Assembly (NCBI GenBank): GCA_963669975.1
Contig: CAVLJG010000008.1
Location: forward strand, 8,040,001-8,104,000
Reading direction: 5' to 3'
DNA length: 64,000 nt
Origin: Acanthoscelides obtectus
Lineage: Eukaryota; Arthropoda; Insecta; Coleoptera; Chrysomelidae
Shown here: in pieces, positions 44,627 through 56,425 of the stretch
Layout: the number at the start of each line of letters is the position of its first letter
How positions within the stretch are numbered: the first letter of the stretch is position 1
Notes under the pieces: model-generated
Database searches by the model: none
Seen by the model: the letters and a program-made list of their open reading frames with translations, nothing else
Told to the model about the DNA's origin: nothing
Program-made: the position numbers and the translations under genes

Positions 44627-45950
44627 GTCCAGCATCCTGATCCTTACATGCTTACGAAAACTTGCTAAGCTCATACATTTAAAGGAATATTCCAACGAAT
44701 TATATAGAACTGCCGAATTATAAGAAAAACTGCGGGTGAATAAGACTGTAGAGTTAGCCGGAATTCTGATACTCAACGTATCTCTAAGCAACCGATCATG
44801 AACAACAAAGTTAAATAGATTTTTTTCTCTCAAGTAGGCGGGCTTTGAAGTGGTTATTACTTTGTGAATAAATGTGATGGTGATATTCGAGCAATTTATC
44901 AAATTTGAGCCATTTCAGCGTCCTGTATTTCTCCGATACATGGTCAAATTTTCTCAATCCACATATAAAACAGACACAATTATTCTGTATAATTTGAATT
45001 CTATTTTTCGTTATTTTGTCAAGGTATGGGAAATAAAGGATGTTACAGTAGTTCAAACAAGGCATCACTAGCGTTTCACACAGTTTTTTCCTGAGCTTAT
45101 AGTTCAGTAAGTACCTACAAGAATACAAAGTGCGTAGGCGGAGGTAGGTTTTTTGAGCAAGACAGTTGATATGATTATAAAACCTTAACTTCTCATCAAC
45201 CTCGACACCTAAAATCTTGGCAGTAGTACCAACCTGAAGAAGATTTCTGTCAATAAAGATATTAAGGTTACCTTTGACGTAGTTTCTTTTATTATCAGAA
45301 CAGAAAACTATGGTTTTTGACTTCTCAGGATTAACTAATAAATTATGATTGGCTGAATATTTGCAAACCATGTCAATATCATGTTGTAGCTCTATATTAG
45401 CTGTTGGTAATTCACTAGCTTTAAAATAATGTACTATTTGGGTATCGTCTGCAAAAGATTGCATTTCAGAATTTTCCATTACTTCATATAAATCGAAGGT
45501 GTAGATGAGGAATAAGAGAGGACCTAGGATAGAACCCTGAGGCACTCCAGATGGTATGACACTTGGGACAGAGCTCTGTCTAGATAAAGAAACTTCCTGA
45601 ACTCGGTCGGTTAAATACGCACAGAAAAATTTAAGTGAGGTATTATCAAAGCCAATATATTTCAATTTAGCTAGAAGAAGGATATGCTTGATTCTATCAA
45701 ATGCCTTAGAGTAATCAACCGATATCAAAGCTACTGTGATCTTTTTATCAAGCGCACGTAGCACATTGTCGCATAGATTTAATAAGGCAGCTGTTGTACT
45801 ATAGTGTTTTCTGAAACCAGACTGATTAGTGGATAAGATTTTGCATTCTTCAATGTAAGCAGTTATTTGAATCTGAACGATCTTTTCTAAGATTTTTGAT
45901 AACACCGGCAATAAACTTATTGGTCGTAAATCTGAAAGCTTCTCAAACAC
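44627..45950 (-). pseudogene. Non-LTR reverse transcriptase with one frameshift
   Basis: The long frame (45950-44811, 379 residues) opens inside the RT domain at FEKLSDLRPISLLPVLSKIL. It keeps VALISVDYSKAFDRIKH (first Asp, about residues 74-90), SGVPQGSILGPLLF (134-147) and QSFADDTQIV (FADD at 166-169). A shift of net +1 at about 44866-44872, apparently a short duplication of TTAT, moves the C-terminus into the next frame. There IHKVITTSKPAYLREKNLFN runs on to RMLD at 44627. Apart from that shift the whole remaining sequence is open, so the insertion is fairly young. It is a different lineage from the 34-kb element. Confidence 0.88.
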
Positions 45951-46079
45951 ATTTTAGATACACTCTAGACGTTGAAAATACATATATGAAATCACTTACA
46001 CCTATAACTAATAGAACATCTGAACAAATAAACAATGTGCGAATAAATGCGCGAAGTTAACAAAGCAACAATTGAAAGA

Positions 46080-47166
46080 TTACCATTGGGTAACATCACC
46101 TTTATTTTTTATTACGGCTGAAATTCTTTGGGGCATAGTGTGAACCAAGTTTTGGCAAAAATTTGGTGTAAAATAATCCCTTATTTCTTGAAGCTATTGT
46201 CTCAGTTCGGTGATTGTACGAGCAGGATGTTGTTGTAGAACCTTTTTCATCTCATGCCACAAAGTTTCAATAGGTGACAGATCTGGACTGCTAGAAACGC
46301 ATTCCAAAAGTGGTGCATTATTTTCTTCCATCCATTTTATAACCTTTTTTGAGGTATGGCACGCTGTACCATCTTGCTGAAACACAAAATCTTGGCTGGA
46401 TGTCAAACATTCTTCCATCACTGGTAAAAGCGATTCTTCTAAAATTGCCAAATATTTGTTTGTATCCACATTTCCAATCAATAAAATCAAGTTTTCCTAC
46501 TCCTTTTGATGACATACTGCCCCAGACCATAATGGATGCTGGAAATTTCACTTTTCTCTTCAGACAGTCAGCATGGAATGCTTCATTTTTTGGCGAATAA
46601 CTCTACTGCGACTGTCACCAACACAAACTTCGAATCGAGCCTCATCGCTCCATTGGATTCAACACCATTGTTGAGGTGTCCATTGTCTATGTTATTTAGC
46701 CCATCTAAGCCGATTTTTATTTTGCAGTGGAGTTAATAGTGGCTTTTATTTGGCCTATAAACAAGTTGTGCAACTTTAGGGTTTTTACTTCCCTTTTTTT
46801 CTTAAGAAAACTACCTTTCAACTGCTAAATCCCAGTTTGTGGGCCTCTCTTTTGAGTTGTGGACCTCGAAATTCTCCTTCCAACAGCGTCACTCCACAGA
46901 GCACTTTGTTGTAAATAATTGGCACGTCTGTTTTTCACGATTATTCTTCTTAATGCTCTTCGGTCGGCATTTGTGATATTACTTTTTTTCACATATCGTG
47001 GCTTAATATTCACTGAACCAGTTACGTTATATCTTCTAACAATATTTCTCACACTGTACTGCGATAAGTCTAACAAAGTTGCAATTTCTGAGTTTGATTT
47101 CCCAGAATTAAAAAATTTAATTATCAGTAACCGAATTTTCTCACTAATAACCTTTCCTCTACCCAT
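46080..47166 (-). pseudogene. Tc1-like transposase, DD34E, decayed
   Basis: The start is MGRGKVISEKIRLLIIKFFN with an HTH (SNSEIATLLDLSQYSVRNIV). After a shift the middle part is readable as NRLRWAK and IQWSDEARFEVCVG (first Asp), with stops between. The later frame gives KFPASIMVWGSMSSKGVGKL, FVFQQDGTACHTSKK (second Asp) and SPDLSPIETLWHEMK (third acid, Glu), 34 residues after the second Asp. A stop after ITELRQ is followed by IRDYFTPNFCQNLVHTMPQR and VIKNKGDVTQW, the usual Tc1 C-terminus. At least three lesions are present. Confidence 0.85.
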
Positions 47167-47395
47167 TTTGAAAACCTTAACCACCCAAAACTATTTTAAA
47201 CGTATTCTGACAGTTGTGATTAATAAAAACAATTGTCAAGGCTTTTATTTTTCACAGCCACCTATGCGTTATAGACTTATTTTGCATTGAAATGAAAATA
47301 GGTTGATATGCTGTAATTGCAACATGTGTTATTTTTATGCTGCAAATTTGATTAGGGAGTGATAAAGTTGGTGTTTTCTACTGTATATTATCAAA
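46080..47395 (-). mobile_element. Tc1-like (DD34E) element, fuller copy
   Basis: The 5' side (read on the minus strand from 47395, AGTAGAAAACACCAACTTTA) is shared with the copy at 42618. The gene runs to a natural-looking stop at 46080-46082. I could not see a matching inverted repeat at the left end. Confidence 0.75.
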
Positions 47396-47477
47396 ATATT
47401 CATTGTTAATATTTTAAACCTATAACACCCAGCTACATTTTTATTATTTGTGTTTGATAAGAAAAAAACTAAGAGTT

Positions 47478-47517
47478 CAATAGTTGGGCCAACTGAAGTG
47501 GGAAGGGACTCGTATAG
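47478..47517 (+). repeat. Tc1 terminal repeat, copy 3
   Basis: Same sequence as positions 1-40 with a few changes, and inverted relative to 44222-44262. No transposase fragment was seen beside this copy. Confidence 0.5.
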
Positions 47518-48499
47518 TTTACCTTCTCGATCTCGTTATCTTGAACTCGATCTGCTTCTCTCATCAGCCTTGGTCGCAATTGTTGTGATATAGATGTGAA
47601 ATGACTCGAGTGAGTCCACTTGTACTGAAGGCAGATCACGTGTTTCCCTATTTCCCCTCCAAGCCCGGCGCCTCCAACACTTTGCCAATCTCATTAATTT
47701 ACAGACATCGTATACGAATGAATGTATCGCTACTGCGCAAAATCAAAACGAAGCAGCAAAGCAAAAGCGCTAAAAGCTCTCTATTGAAATCCCATACCAA
47801 GTACCAGCTATCTATTTCGGCTGTTTCCCAACCAATTTTCTTGCCAGTCCCGGTATATTTAACTAAAAAAACACCCTGTTACGAAATTTGTGAGTCAGCA
47901 TCAAAGTTCCGCCAAGAACAGTGAAGTGGAAGTAATTTAATAATTGTATGTACTGTTAACTATCACGCTTATAGGTGGAGCATTGTTACAATGATTATGT
48001 GATAACGTACACGTACTAAAAAGTTATTGGTTCAGTGGTGTTTTGTGTTGGAGACAATGCCTTTTTTCCGACCATTTTGACGTGATCACATGTGGCGCGT
48101 GCAGTTATATCCGCGTGCTGGTGGGATGTGAAGAAAAAACGGAAGCTTTCGTATAGCTGATTTTGGTTCCTTGTTACTGCAATTTGGACTTCAGGTACGG
48201 CTCTTTCGTAAAACGAACGTCTTAAATCTTTTAACATAAATGATGTTTACACTTTTTAACATGTTCTTTTATTAACGCCTTTATTAGTTTATAGCTAAAT
48301 ATATGGAATTTTTAACGCAAATTGGTTTAGATTTTAGATTTACTAGAGTTAAATCAATATGAGATGCAATTTTGGGTATAGAATTAAAGATGCAATCTAC
48401 GAGAACCTCAATGAAACTATACTTTCTATATGTAACCTTGTCAGCTTATAAATAGCTTCCGATTCTGATCAGATTCACTGTCGTGTGAGAATACACTTA
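47518..48499. other. No recognisable gene
   Basis: An open frame at 47601-47924 has no motif. The stretch CTCATTAATTTACAGAC near 47690 recalls CTCATTACTTAATTTACAGA near 31000, which may be a weak dispersed repeat. Confidence 0.3.
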
Positions 48500-48501
48500 T
48501 A

Positions 48502-49090
48502 CAGGGTGACTTTGAAGTTGAGTCATTAATTTTCAGATAATGATTGTAGAAGGAATATAAACCAAAATATGTGTGTAAAAATAAAAAAAAAATAAAAAAA
48601 AAATTTTTACCTTGTTTTATAAAGTATCCTCCCGACAAGTATTTCAGTGCGGACCTGTATTTGATCGTGAGGTCCCCTGTGAGGTCTTAAGTCACCTGAT
48701 TCACGAGCCCGTTGTACTACATTAACAAATGCACGAGGGGTTGGTTGCACTCGATTGGGAAACCGATCCGCATAAGCATGTGCCATTTTTTATTTCGTTT
48801 GAGCCACGCAACAGATACAACTATTCACTGACACTTACTGTATACAAATGAATGAAATAATTCGTTCCAAATTCTTTCGCTTTTTTGTTTCCGATGCGAT
48901 GAACCGATACGACGGATTATATCCGTTGTCGCCAAACACGAGCACATTGAGACAGGGCGGTACTCAAACTTCCAAAGGGCTATAACTTTGTTACTTTAAT
49001 TTTACCAGAAAAATGGTAAAGGAAAAAACATTTCTTTTGATCAGATCTACTCACTGTTAAAATAAATGACTCAACTTCGAAGTCACCCTG
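48502..49090 (-). mobile_element. MITE derived from a DUF4817-type transposon
   Basis: The inverted ends CAGGGTGACTTTGAAGTTGA and, read inward from the right, CAGGGTGACTTCGAAGTTGA extend through GTCATTTATTTT-like sequence, about 34 bp in all. TA flanks are at 48500-48501 and 49091-49092. The 589-bp interior keeps only the first part of a transposase. Confidence 0.9.
48610..48786 (-). pseudogene. Transposase N-terminal remnant (DUF4817 HTH)
   Basis: The frame MAHAYADRFPNRVQPTPRAF then VNVVQRARESGDLRPHRG matches the usual N-terminal HTH of mariner-like proteins (pattern Y-A-E-R-F/Y-P-N-R ... L/VxxRxRETG). Only about 60 residues remain. Its presence identifies the parent of the MITE. Confidence 0.75.
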
Positions 49091-49588
49091 TATATTAATT
49101 GGGAAGTAGATTGTAATAACAAATCCTCAGAAGACGAAATGAGAGTTTCGCTTTTTCTACCCAACATTGGCTGATTGCATACATTTAGATTAATTTTGTT
49201 GATGCTACCCAGGACTTCCTCCCTCAATGCATACGTTTTTGCGAGCCTCTTTGAACATATTAAAAATAGTTATTTATTATACAAGGGAAAAAAGTATTAG
49301 ATTTTAGCTTGAGTATTTATCCCGTGTATATTACACAATTTTTTTCTGCGACGGGAATAACGACGATTTAATATTGAAAAATTATTATATTATTACAATA
49401 TTTAAGTCAGAAAATTGTCGGTGTGAAATTAGCAGGCTATGTTGTACTTATAGCGACAATTAGACCTGCGTTGCTAAGGAAACTTTTAACGTAATCAAAT
49501 AGCTGTCAATTTAATTTTGTGATTTGATTTAAAAATTGTGAACTTAGTGGTTGTTTAGAAGTTATTTTTAATACTATGAAGTAAAAAA

Positions 49589-50620
49589 ATGTCTGATTCC
49601 TTCTGATTAGTAGAAGTAGCCAAAGTAAGGTCACAAAAATTATTGCCAGCTAAGGCCCGTATCGTCAGTCGTCCCTACAATTGTAGGGCGCGTTTATGGC
49701 CTCCTTGATTGTCATACTTCTTTCTCTCCTTCAAAAATTTCTAGATTACGCTTGTCCCGTATCAGCGTCAGCGCTCTCCTAATGTGAAGATCTGTTTTCT
49801 TTTTAAATTGTAGGAAATTTCAGGCTGATAAAACATGATATAACTTAAAAGCAAGCACAACTTGATGCAAATAGGTGTTTATGACATAACCTCAAAATAG
49901 AGCGCTGACACGGAGAAGTAGAAAACTATGACAATCAAGGAGGCCATCAAGGCGCCCTACAATTGTAGGGACGACTGACGATACGGGCCTTAATCGCGGA
50001 ACATTTACGAAACCGCGTATTCAAGATTCATGGAATAGAAGATGAAAAAAATATGCAGTTCTTTGCCGGAGACGATGTTATTGGCTTATTTTTCGGAATT
50101 GGCACAACAACAGTGTGGTCGAATTATTCAATGACTAAAAGTATGTTACGATCCAATAATAATGTAGACATTTCAAAATATTTGTAATTACATTTCTGAA
50201 ACAAAATGAGAAAGGTTACAAGCCCAAGAAAGCTGCGATTTTTATGAGTACACAAATTAGTGTTTTTTTAAATAATGCTCCCGATGAAGTTTATCTAATG
50301 GTCAAGGTTGTTGTTGTATTTGGGATTGCAGGAGTTTGTCGAATTTGTGAAATCAGCCAGGTAACATTAGATGATGTTGAAGATTCGGGAACGTTATTAA
50401 TTGTGAAACTTAAGGAAACAAAGAATGATGTAAACAGGAGATTTGTAGTTATTGAAAAATATATTAAATTTTACGTTCGTCCAGCAGCAGCAAAGGATCA
50501 TATACAGGTCATTCATTTCGAAAATCGTCTGCTACACTTTTAGTTGAATCTGGGGGAGACTTGATGACACTAAAGAAACATGGAACCAATGCACATTTAA
50601 TAATTGTATTTTTGATATAA
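49589..50620 (+). pseudogene. Tyrosine recombinase (Crypton/DUF3504-like), decayed
   Basis: A short start (ATG at 49589, MSDSF then stop) is split from the rest by the MITE. After it the frames give IYETAYSRFME*K, LLAYFSELAQ, WSNYSMTKSMLRSNNNVDIS and GYKPKKAAIFM. The long frame 50244-50543 then begins: FLNNAPDEVYLMVKVVVVFG and IAGVCRICEISQVTLDDVED, where CRxxE holds the first catalytic Arg, and KETKNDVNRRFVV. Sequence with the middle part of the catalytic domain is shortened. HSFRKSSATLLVESGGDLMT near 50515-50570 is the HxxR box. The final Tyr block is not seen. At least four lesions are present. Such proteins are known in insects from Crypton elements. Confidence 0.75.
49653..49990. mobile_element. 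MITE nested in the tyrosine-recombinase gene
   Basis: The inverted ends of about 65 bp are almost identical: AGGCCCGTATCGTCAGTCGT then CCCTACAATTGTAGGGCGC, with GGCCTCCTTGATTGTCATA further in. TA (or TAA) flanks both sides. Removing the MITE rejoins the interrupted leader of the recombinase gene. Each arm contains the perfect palindrome CCCTACAATTGTAGGG. The GGCCC ends resemble those of the element at 31.8-33.5 kb, which suggests a PIF/Harbinger-like parent. Confidence 0.88.
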
Positions 50621-50775
50621 AGGAAATGTAACTTTATTGTATAATAAAATATTCTAAAATTATTTGCTTATGTGTTTATACAATATCCGGGAAAAAAGTA
50701 ATTTCTTAAACAGTGACATTTTGTTACCTGTCAACAGAGAGAAAATCTCAAACTTTAACCTGTCACAGAAAAAAA

Positions 50776-51670
50776 GTTTCAAGGATCTTTTCAGGGCAGA
50801 ATATAGCAATTGGATTTTATAATAACGAAGTTTTTGATTAACTTTCAAAGTTTATAATAATAATAGTAATAATGACGGAAAAAGCCCCAAAAACCGATCT
50901 TGACTAGGGTTATTGCTATATCGGGCGTTTCAAATTCGACCTTCATCATTGGGATCTCGGAAAATGGTTTTTACTTTTGTCTGGCTTTATTTGTAGTGGA
51001 ATTTTAAAATAAATTGCTCATTAACGCAACACAGAGTTTGTTTATGTAAAATAAAGGAAAGAAAGGCAAAGATAGTCGCCATCAGCAGCAGACATTTGCT
51101 AACCTTGAGCGTTTACTTCATGCTATAACCAGAGTAAGCATGTCTGCATGCATTACATGCAGATAATAAGTTCAGCATCCCCATCTGAATTTCATTTCCA
51201 AACAAGCAGGTTAGCCTTGGTTGACTTAATTGCAAATGGTAGAGACAACAAAAATTCATTTAACGATGACTGCTAAATTGTATAGGTAAAATCTCTAAAG
51301 ATACATTAATCTTTTTTTTTTTAAAACTCACTTCAGAAACGCACCCTGAGATTGTCTGCCTAATAGACCCTATTGACACTCATGCGAATGATAAGGTTCG
51401 CTTGTCATGCAAATCGTAGGACTTCTGTCAGTTCTGTATAGTAAAATAAAAGAAACGTACAGAAAACAAAAAAGTAAATAACGCACATCAGTATATGACA
51501 GTCACAAATAAACAAAGATTGAAATATAACATAAAAATAGACAAACATTTAACTGAAACAGACATTTTGATAATGTGGTAGAAACAAATTAAAAGATTGT
51601 TCTGATTAGATAGATAAATAAATAAAACTGATAATATTCAAAAAACATAAAATACGGTGTCCGTTTTACT
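50776..51670. other. No recognisable feature
   Basis: AT-rich, with no motif or repeat that I can support. Confidence 0.3.
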
Positions 51671-53596
51671 TAGTTTGAATTTGACTACTGGTGATAGCGG
51701 TACGGCCTAGCGTGCGTTCATTGTTTACTATTTATTCATTGTGTATTAAGTATAGTATCTAGTAATGTCATCACAAACTCTGAAGCGAAAGCACAAAACA
51801 TTGACAATTAAAGAAAAATGTGACATTTTAGACCGCTTAAATCGCAATGAAACTTTCAGTAGTTTAGCAAGTGAATACGGCGTAGGCCGATCTACAATTT
51901 ATGACATTAAAAGAAACCACGAGAAGATCAAGAAAGTAGAAGAAGCTTTGTACATGTGGTTTCTTCAGGAAAGAAATAGGCATGCACTTTTTTCAGGATC
52001 CATGTTGGCCATGAAAGCCAAGTTTTTTTATAAGGAAATAACAAAAAAAATATGATTTTGTGGCCAGCAAAGGATGGCTAGAACGTTTTAAAAGTCATCA
52101 TGGCATACGTTTAATGACTATTACAGGAGAGAAACTTTCTAACGATGCCACCTGCCCTTTAAATTAAGATTTTTGCAAAAGTTGAACGACTTAAATCTGA
52201 CCCGTCACAGGTGTACAATGCAGACGAATCAGGGCTTTTTTAGCGTGTAATGCCTAACAAAACTTTCGTTTCTTGTAACGAAAAATCCGTACCTGGACGA
52301 AAAGTAAGTAAAGAGCGTGTAACCATACTACCATGTGCTAACGCTGCGGGCACACACGCGCTTAAGATGATGGTCATTGGGAAATCCAATAAACCACGGG
52401 CATTCAAAAACGTTGATTTACCTGTACACTATTACGGACAAAAAAGTGCATGGATGACAACAGACCTTTTCAAAAAGTGGTTTGATGAATGCTTCGTACC
52501 TGAAGTTAGAAAATGGTTAAAAGATCATAATTTTCCTCAAAAAGCGTTGTTGCTTCTTGATAACGCTCCCGGTCACCCGTCTGAAGAAGAACTAACAACT
52601 GAGGATAAATGCATCGCTGCGATGTTTCTTCAGCCAAATTGTCCTGCTCTGATTCAACCAATGGACCAGAATATCATTCAGTTTGTCAAGCAAGACTTTA
52701 AGAAAAACCTACTTCTGAGAGCCGTATCAAAAGACCAACCAATAGAAAAAACTTTAAAAGAATTTAATATGACAGACTTGGTTTTTGCTCTTTGTCAGTC
52801 GTGGAATGCGTTACCGTCATCCACTATTAAATAGTCTCGGAAAAAGTTATGGCCAGATATAGTCACCACTCCTATCAACGTTCCACAAATCAGTGTTACT
52901 TTGGAAGTTATAGAACAAGTCGTTACTGAAACACAGATAAGTCAGGAAGATTTGGAAATCTGTACCGTGGAATGGATAAAGAGGAAAATGTTTTTCATGA
53001 AATGTCTAACGAAGAGATTATAAAAGAGGTTTCTAATTATACAACAAACAATCAGGAAAATAACGACGACGTGATCGCAACTGCTCCACAAGTTACAGCA
53101 CAAGACACAATTAACGCCTTTGAGCTAGGTTTACAATGGGCTGAAGAGAATGGTACATCCTACAACGAACTTTTACTTTTGAGAAGACTGAGGGACAAAG
53201 CTCTGAACTCGCGGTATAACAACCTTAAAAAAAATTGTTATGAATATTTCCAAGCTTCATAATTTGATAAATTCATTAATGATTTTAAATAATAATTCTT
53301 GATTATTTTGGTACATATGTATGTGCATTTATGCTTAATTTTATAATAAAACGTAAGCTCTCTATTGTTATTTAATTTACTAAATTCGACATACATAAAC
53401 TATGTATGATTTGTACTTCAAAGTACATACATATACATAACATATATAATCTTACCATTGGATATGTAATTTGTCGGATTATAAGATACTCTTTTGTAAA
53501 GAATTCCGGACTATAGGAAGTGCTCTATAATCCGACAAATTCGATAGTCCGAAACTGCCCTGCATAATGTTTGTCGGATTACCGGAGGTCTACTGT
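51671..53596 (+). mobile_element. Pogo/Tigger-like transposon, 5' end lost (copy 1)
   Basis: The sequence from about 51671 matches copy 2 (56426-58581) in reverse complement, through the gene and to the right end CGGATTACCGGAGGTCTACT then G, next to TA (53597-53598). The left end is missing: homology begins at TTTTACTTAGTTTGAA in the leader. Only one terminal repeat remains. Confidence 0.88.
51765..53262 (+). pseudogene. Tigger-like DDE transposase, copy 1
   Basis: The first frame (51765-52055) encodes the CENP-B-like HTH (TIKEKCDILDRLNRNETFSS and YGVGRSTIYDIKRN). It has a 66-bp in-frame deletion compared with copy 2. An extra A in a run of eight A at about 52043-52050 moves the frame to YDFVASKGWLERFKSHHGIR. 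Then follow a short deletion near 52160, the first Asp in YNADESGLF, and TAG in place of Trp. The frame 52250-52834 carries KALLLLDNAPGHPSEEEL (second Asp) and LIQPMDQNIIQFVK (third Asp). A TAG after SSTIK is followed by the acidic C-terminal part FHEMSNEEIIKEVSNYTT. Confidence 0.85.
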
Positions 53597-53598
53597 AT

Positions 53599-56425
53599 TC
53601 TTTTGGATAGTGCCTTAAGTTTATGTTTGAAATTAGTGAAGGCCCTTAGCGTGTTTGGCAATTTGTTGAACAACCTAACATCAGGTTTAGACTTTCTGTT
53701 CGCAAGCAAGTCGTACTGCAAGACGTAGCGTTTGCGGTATTCAACGTTTTGTCATCAAGCAAGACTATAGGCTTACAGACATTCCGGTTTAGATGCGCGA
53801 TAATTTATTAGTAAATCTAACCAAGCGGTCAAAGGAGTGGCTTTCAATGAGGTCGGAGATATCGCATATGAACCTGTTGAGTGAGTTACGACTGGAACCT
53901 GAAGATTGGTCCAACGACGTACGGATGAGTGAAGGAACTATTGAGAATTGTCAGCCTCAGGGGCATTTTACATGACGCGTTTCATACAGGGTGATTTATT
54001 AGTCGTGACCAAAAATGACACATATTTTCCTGGAAGGGCTTCATTAATACAGCTTTGATTGTCTAATTTGTTTATTTCATTTTCACGAAAATAATGCGCT
54101 CTAGGAAAAAACACATTGCGCGTTCCGAAAAAAAAACAGTGGCGTACTACTTTTATTTGGAAAAATAATGCCCCTGTATCTCCGCCACTGGTGCACGTTG
54201 ATTTTAAGTAAAGACCTTTGATATGGATAAGACTTAGGTTAATCCACATATCAAATTCTAGTTTATTCCAGTCGACGCTTTTGAAGATATTAAAAGGAAT
54301 TGTTTTTCATTTTTAAACTTCATCTTTTAAATGAAGCTCTCAAGAAAATAATGTTACATAGAAGACCCCCCTGTGTATGATGTCTCATTTTCCACTACTA
54401 TAAGCTTTGGTGGAAAAACCAAATTTGCAATTCAAAATAAAGCTTAAGGTGCTAGGCCGGTAGGAAACATTTAAATTAAAATTTGGGTAAATTCTCCTTT
54501 TTTTATTTTAGATGTTTTTACTCCAAAATATAGCCTAAAGTTTAAAATAGAACAGAGGCTTCGAAATAGCTCGCGACTGGCGTATCTGAGCCGGAAAATC
54601 AAACGTGATTGGTATCTAGCGTGAGCGGTGGTGGACTTGCCTCTCGCTCGATGCTGTCACCGAGGCAATTTCACGAACGCGAGGATCACGCTAACGTGCC
54701 ACGCTGTGTGAACTCAGCTTGAGGAATTTCCAATTTCCAAGCATAAGATTACAAAATTAACAGCACCTCTAAATTAAAGCACATTAAATTTGTAGCAACC
54801 TATAATTTACACAAACACCTATTTAAATCGATAGCAAGAAAGACAAAAATAGAAGACATTTATAAAATCGTGTGATTATTAATTACATGAATTCTAAGAA
54901 ACTGGATAACGCGCGACACTAATTTAGAAAACATTTTCGCATTACGTTGACGTGAATCTACTAATTTAATGAAATAGTATATAGATTTCCAGATTGGACA
55001 TCTGCATATTTTTATTTGGTTGAAATACTTTATTATGTTTATTTTCACATAGACCAGGAATATTTATACTATCAGCCGCGGAGTTTCAAACACAAACACT
55101 ACTATTGAAAAATGGAGCAGTAGGTTGAGTCTGAGCTTCCATCGCAATTCTGTTATCAATTAGATTGTGTTCGGTTTCCGATGAGGTATAAATGAGATAG
55201 ATAAGATATAGATTTAACCTACTAGACACATTTTTAACAAGATAAATTTTTCTATTTTTTGTTGGTTGATATAACTGAAGGATATGTTGTAGTTGAGCAA
55301 ATAAGAATTAAAGACAAAGTAGGCCTTCTCAACATAACAGTTAACTAAGTGCAGTGGCAATAAGTAATTACTGGTCAAGTCTATTCAAAAGACTTGAATG
55401 GAATTGAAACTTTACTAGGTATGCACTTGAGTACGATATACCGTAAATCTCCACATTACAAACTATAGAAAATATATCATATTGATGTTGCCAGGCCAAA
55501 TGCATGGAAGATATATGTGAAAATGTAGATATCTAACATGTGCATAATATCACCGCGATCAGAATCTTCTTAATAAGAGAATGTCTTCCAAACCAAAGAC
55601 GCAACATTTACAACCCTCTATTTCTACAACCACCAATACTCTACAACCTTAGTACTAAAAAATCAAGTTTCAACAATTTTTACTCTTTCGTGTTTTCGTA
55701 GCTTCGCAGCCGCTGTATCGATTTTGTAAACGCTGTTTCAAAATTATAATGATAATTTACGTTTTGGTTATGCTTTTGCCCAAATAGAGAATCAATCATT
55801 TCATATTTCATTTTTTAAGTGGCATACTTGAGTTTCGTGGAATGGAACAATTGAAAACTGGGATGTGCATCTTTAAAATTACACTGTGGGAAGTAATGAG
55901 CAATAAAAACTAATTACGCTAATTGCCAGCACACTTGGTAAATATTATCGATTTAAAATTTTTCTTACTTTTTAGTTAGAATACAGTTTGTCAGTTAAGT
56001 GATTAATACAAGAAATTATCTCCGAAAACCGTCAAATTTTCATGAAATTGGTTGTTAGTGGCTAGTAACCAACTGCGTAAATTTTAATTATCTTCAATCG
56101 TTATAATGTTTGGCTAAACTTTGACACCAAGTTGGCAGAGCACGTACATCAAAATCTGCAAATTCAAATGATCTCTGATCACACATCATCGTACATGCTC
56201 AAAAATATTGACCTATCCATTTGATTGTATTTGTCCCGAAAATCACTTTAGTGGTATTAAAGTAATCATTTTTAGAAATCCGACTCAGTGAGCAAATATC
56301 CATTTGTATCAGTATTAAGTACTATTAATCCAAACACACAATATTTGATAGATGTACAGATAAATGTAATACACAAATGGATACTATACTCTGTGACAGA
56401 AGTGTTACACGCAGAAAAAATAATA
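53599..56425. other. No gene; one orphan transposon end
   Basis: TACAGGGTGATTTATTAGTC at about 53985-54004 looks like the end of a TA-inserting element, and 53985-54260 may be its remains, but no partner end was found. The rest, including 54700-56400, is AT-rich without motifs. Confidence 0.35.

Larger units (their letters stand above)
44332..45957 (-). mobile_element. 5'-truncated non-LTR retrotransposon
   Basis: The minus-strand RT gene is followed by a 3' region of about 300 bp, rich in TA/CA steps, that ends in a (TTA)n tract at about 44332-44350. That tract fits the simple-repeat tail of many non-LTR elements. The 5' side stops near 45957 inside the RT domain, with no endonuclease, as expected of an aborted reverse transcription. 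Confidence 0.75.
49280..50775 (+). mobile_element. Crypton-like tyrosine-recombinase element
   Basis: The ends were set by comparison with the 254-bp copy at 14015-14268, which joins exactly these two end regions. Each end has GGGAAAAAAGTA in direct orientation, and each has TTTCTGYGAC-type sequence (with GGGAA) in opposite orientation further in or out. This is an unusual end structure without simple terminal inverted repeats, and it fits Crypton-type elements, which recombine rather than cut and paste by a DDE enzyme. A MITE is inserted at 49653-49990. Confidence 0.7.

Noticed and set aside
42618..47395. One large composite transposon bounded by the two inverted Tc1-like copies
   Set aside because: The left copy is truncated by another element's end and the interval holds an unrelated non-LTR insertion. 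Inverted copies by chance are simpler.
44222..47517. Terminal inverted repeats of a 3.3-kb element
   Set aside because: The two repeat copies face outward relative to each other. The Tc1 C-terminus shows that 44222-44262 is a right end.
47601..47924. 107-residue plus-strand frame
   Set aside because: Coding-like length but no motif, no neighbours to support it, and possibly part of a dispersed repeat.
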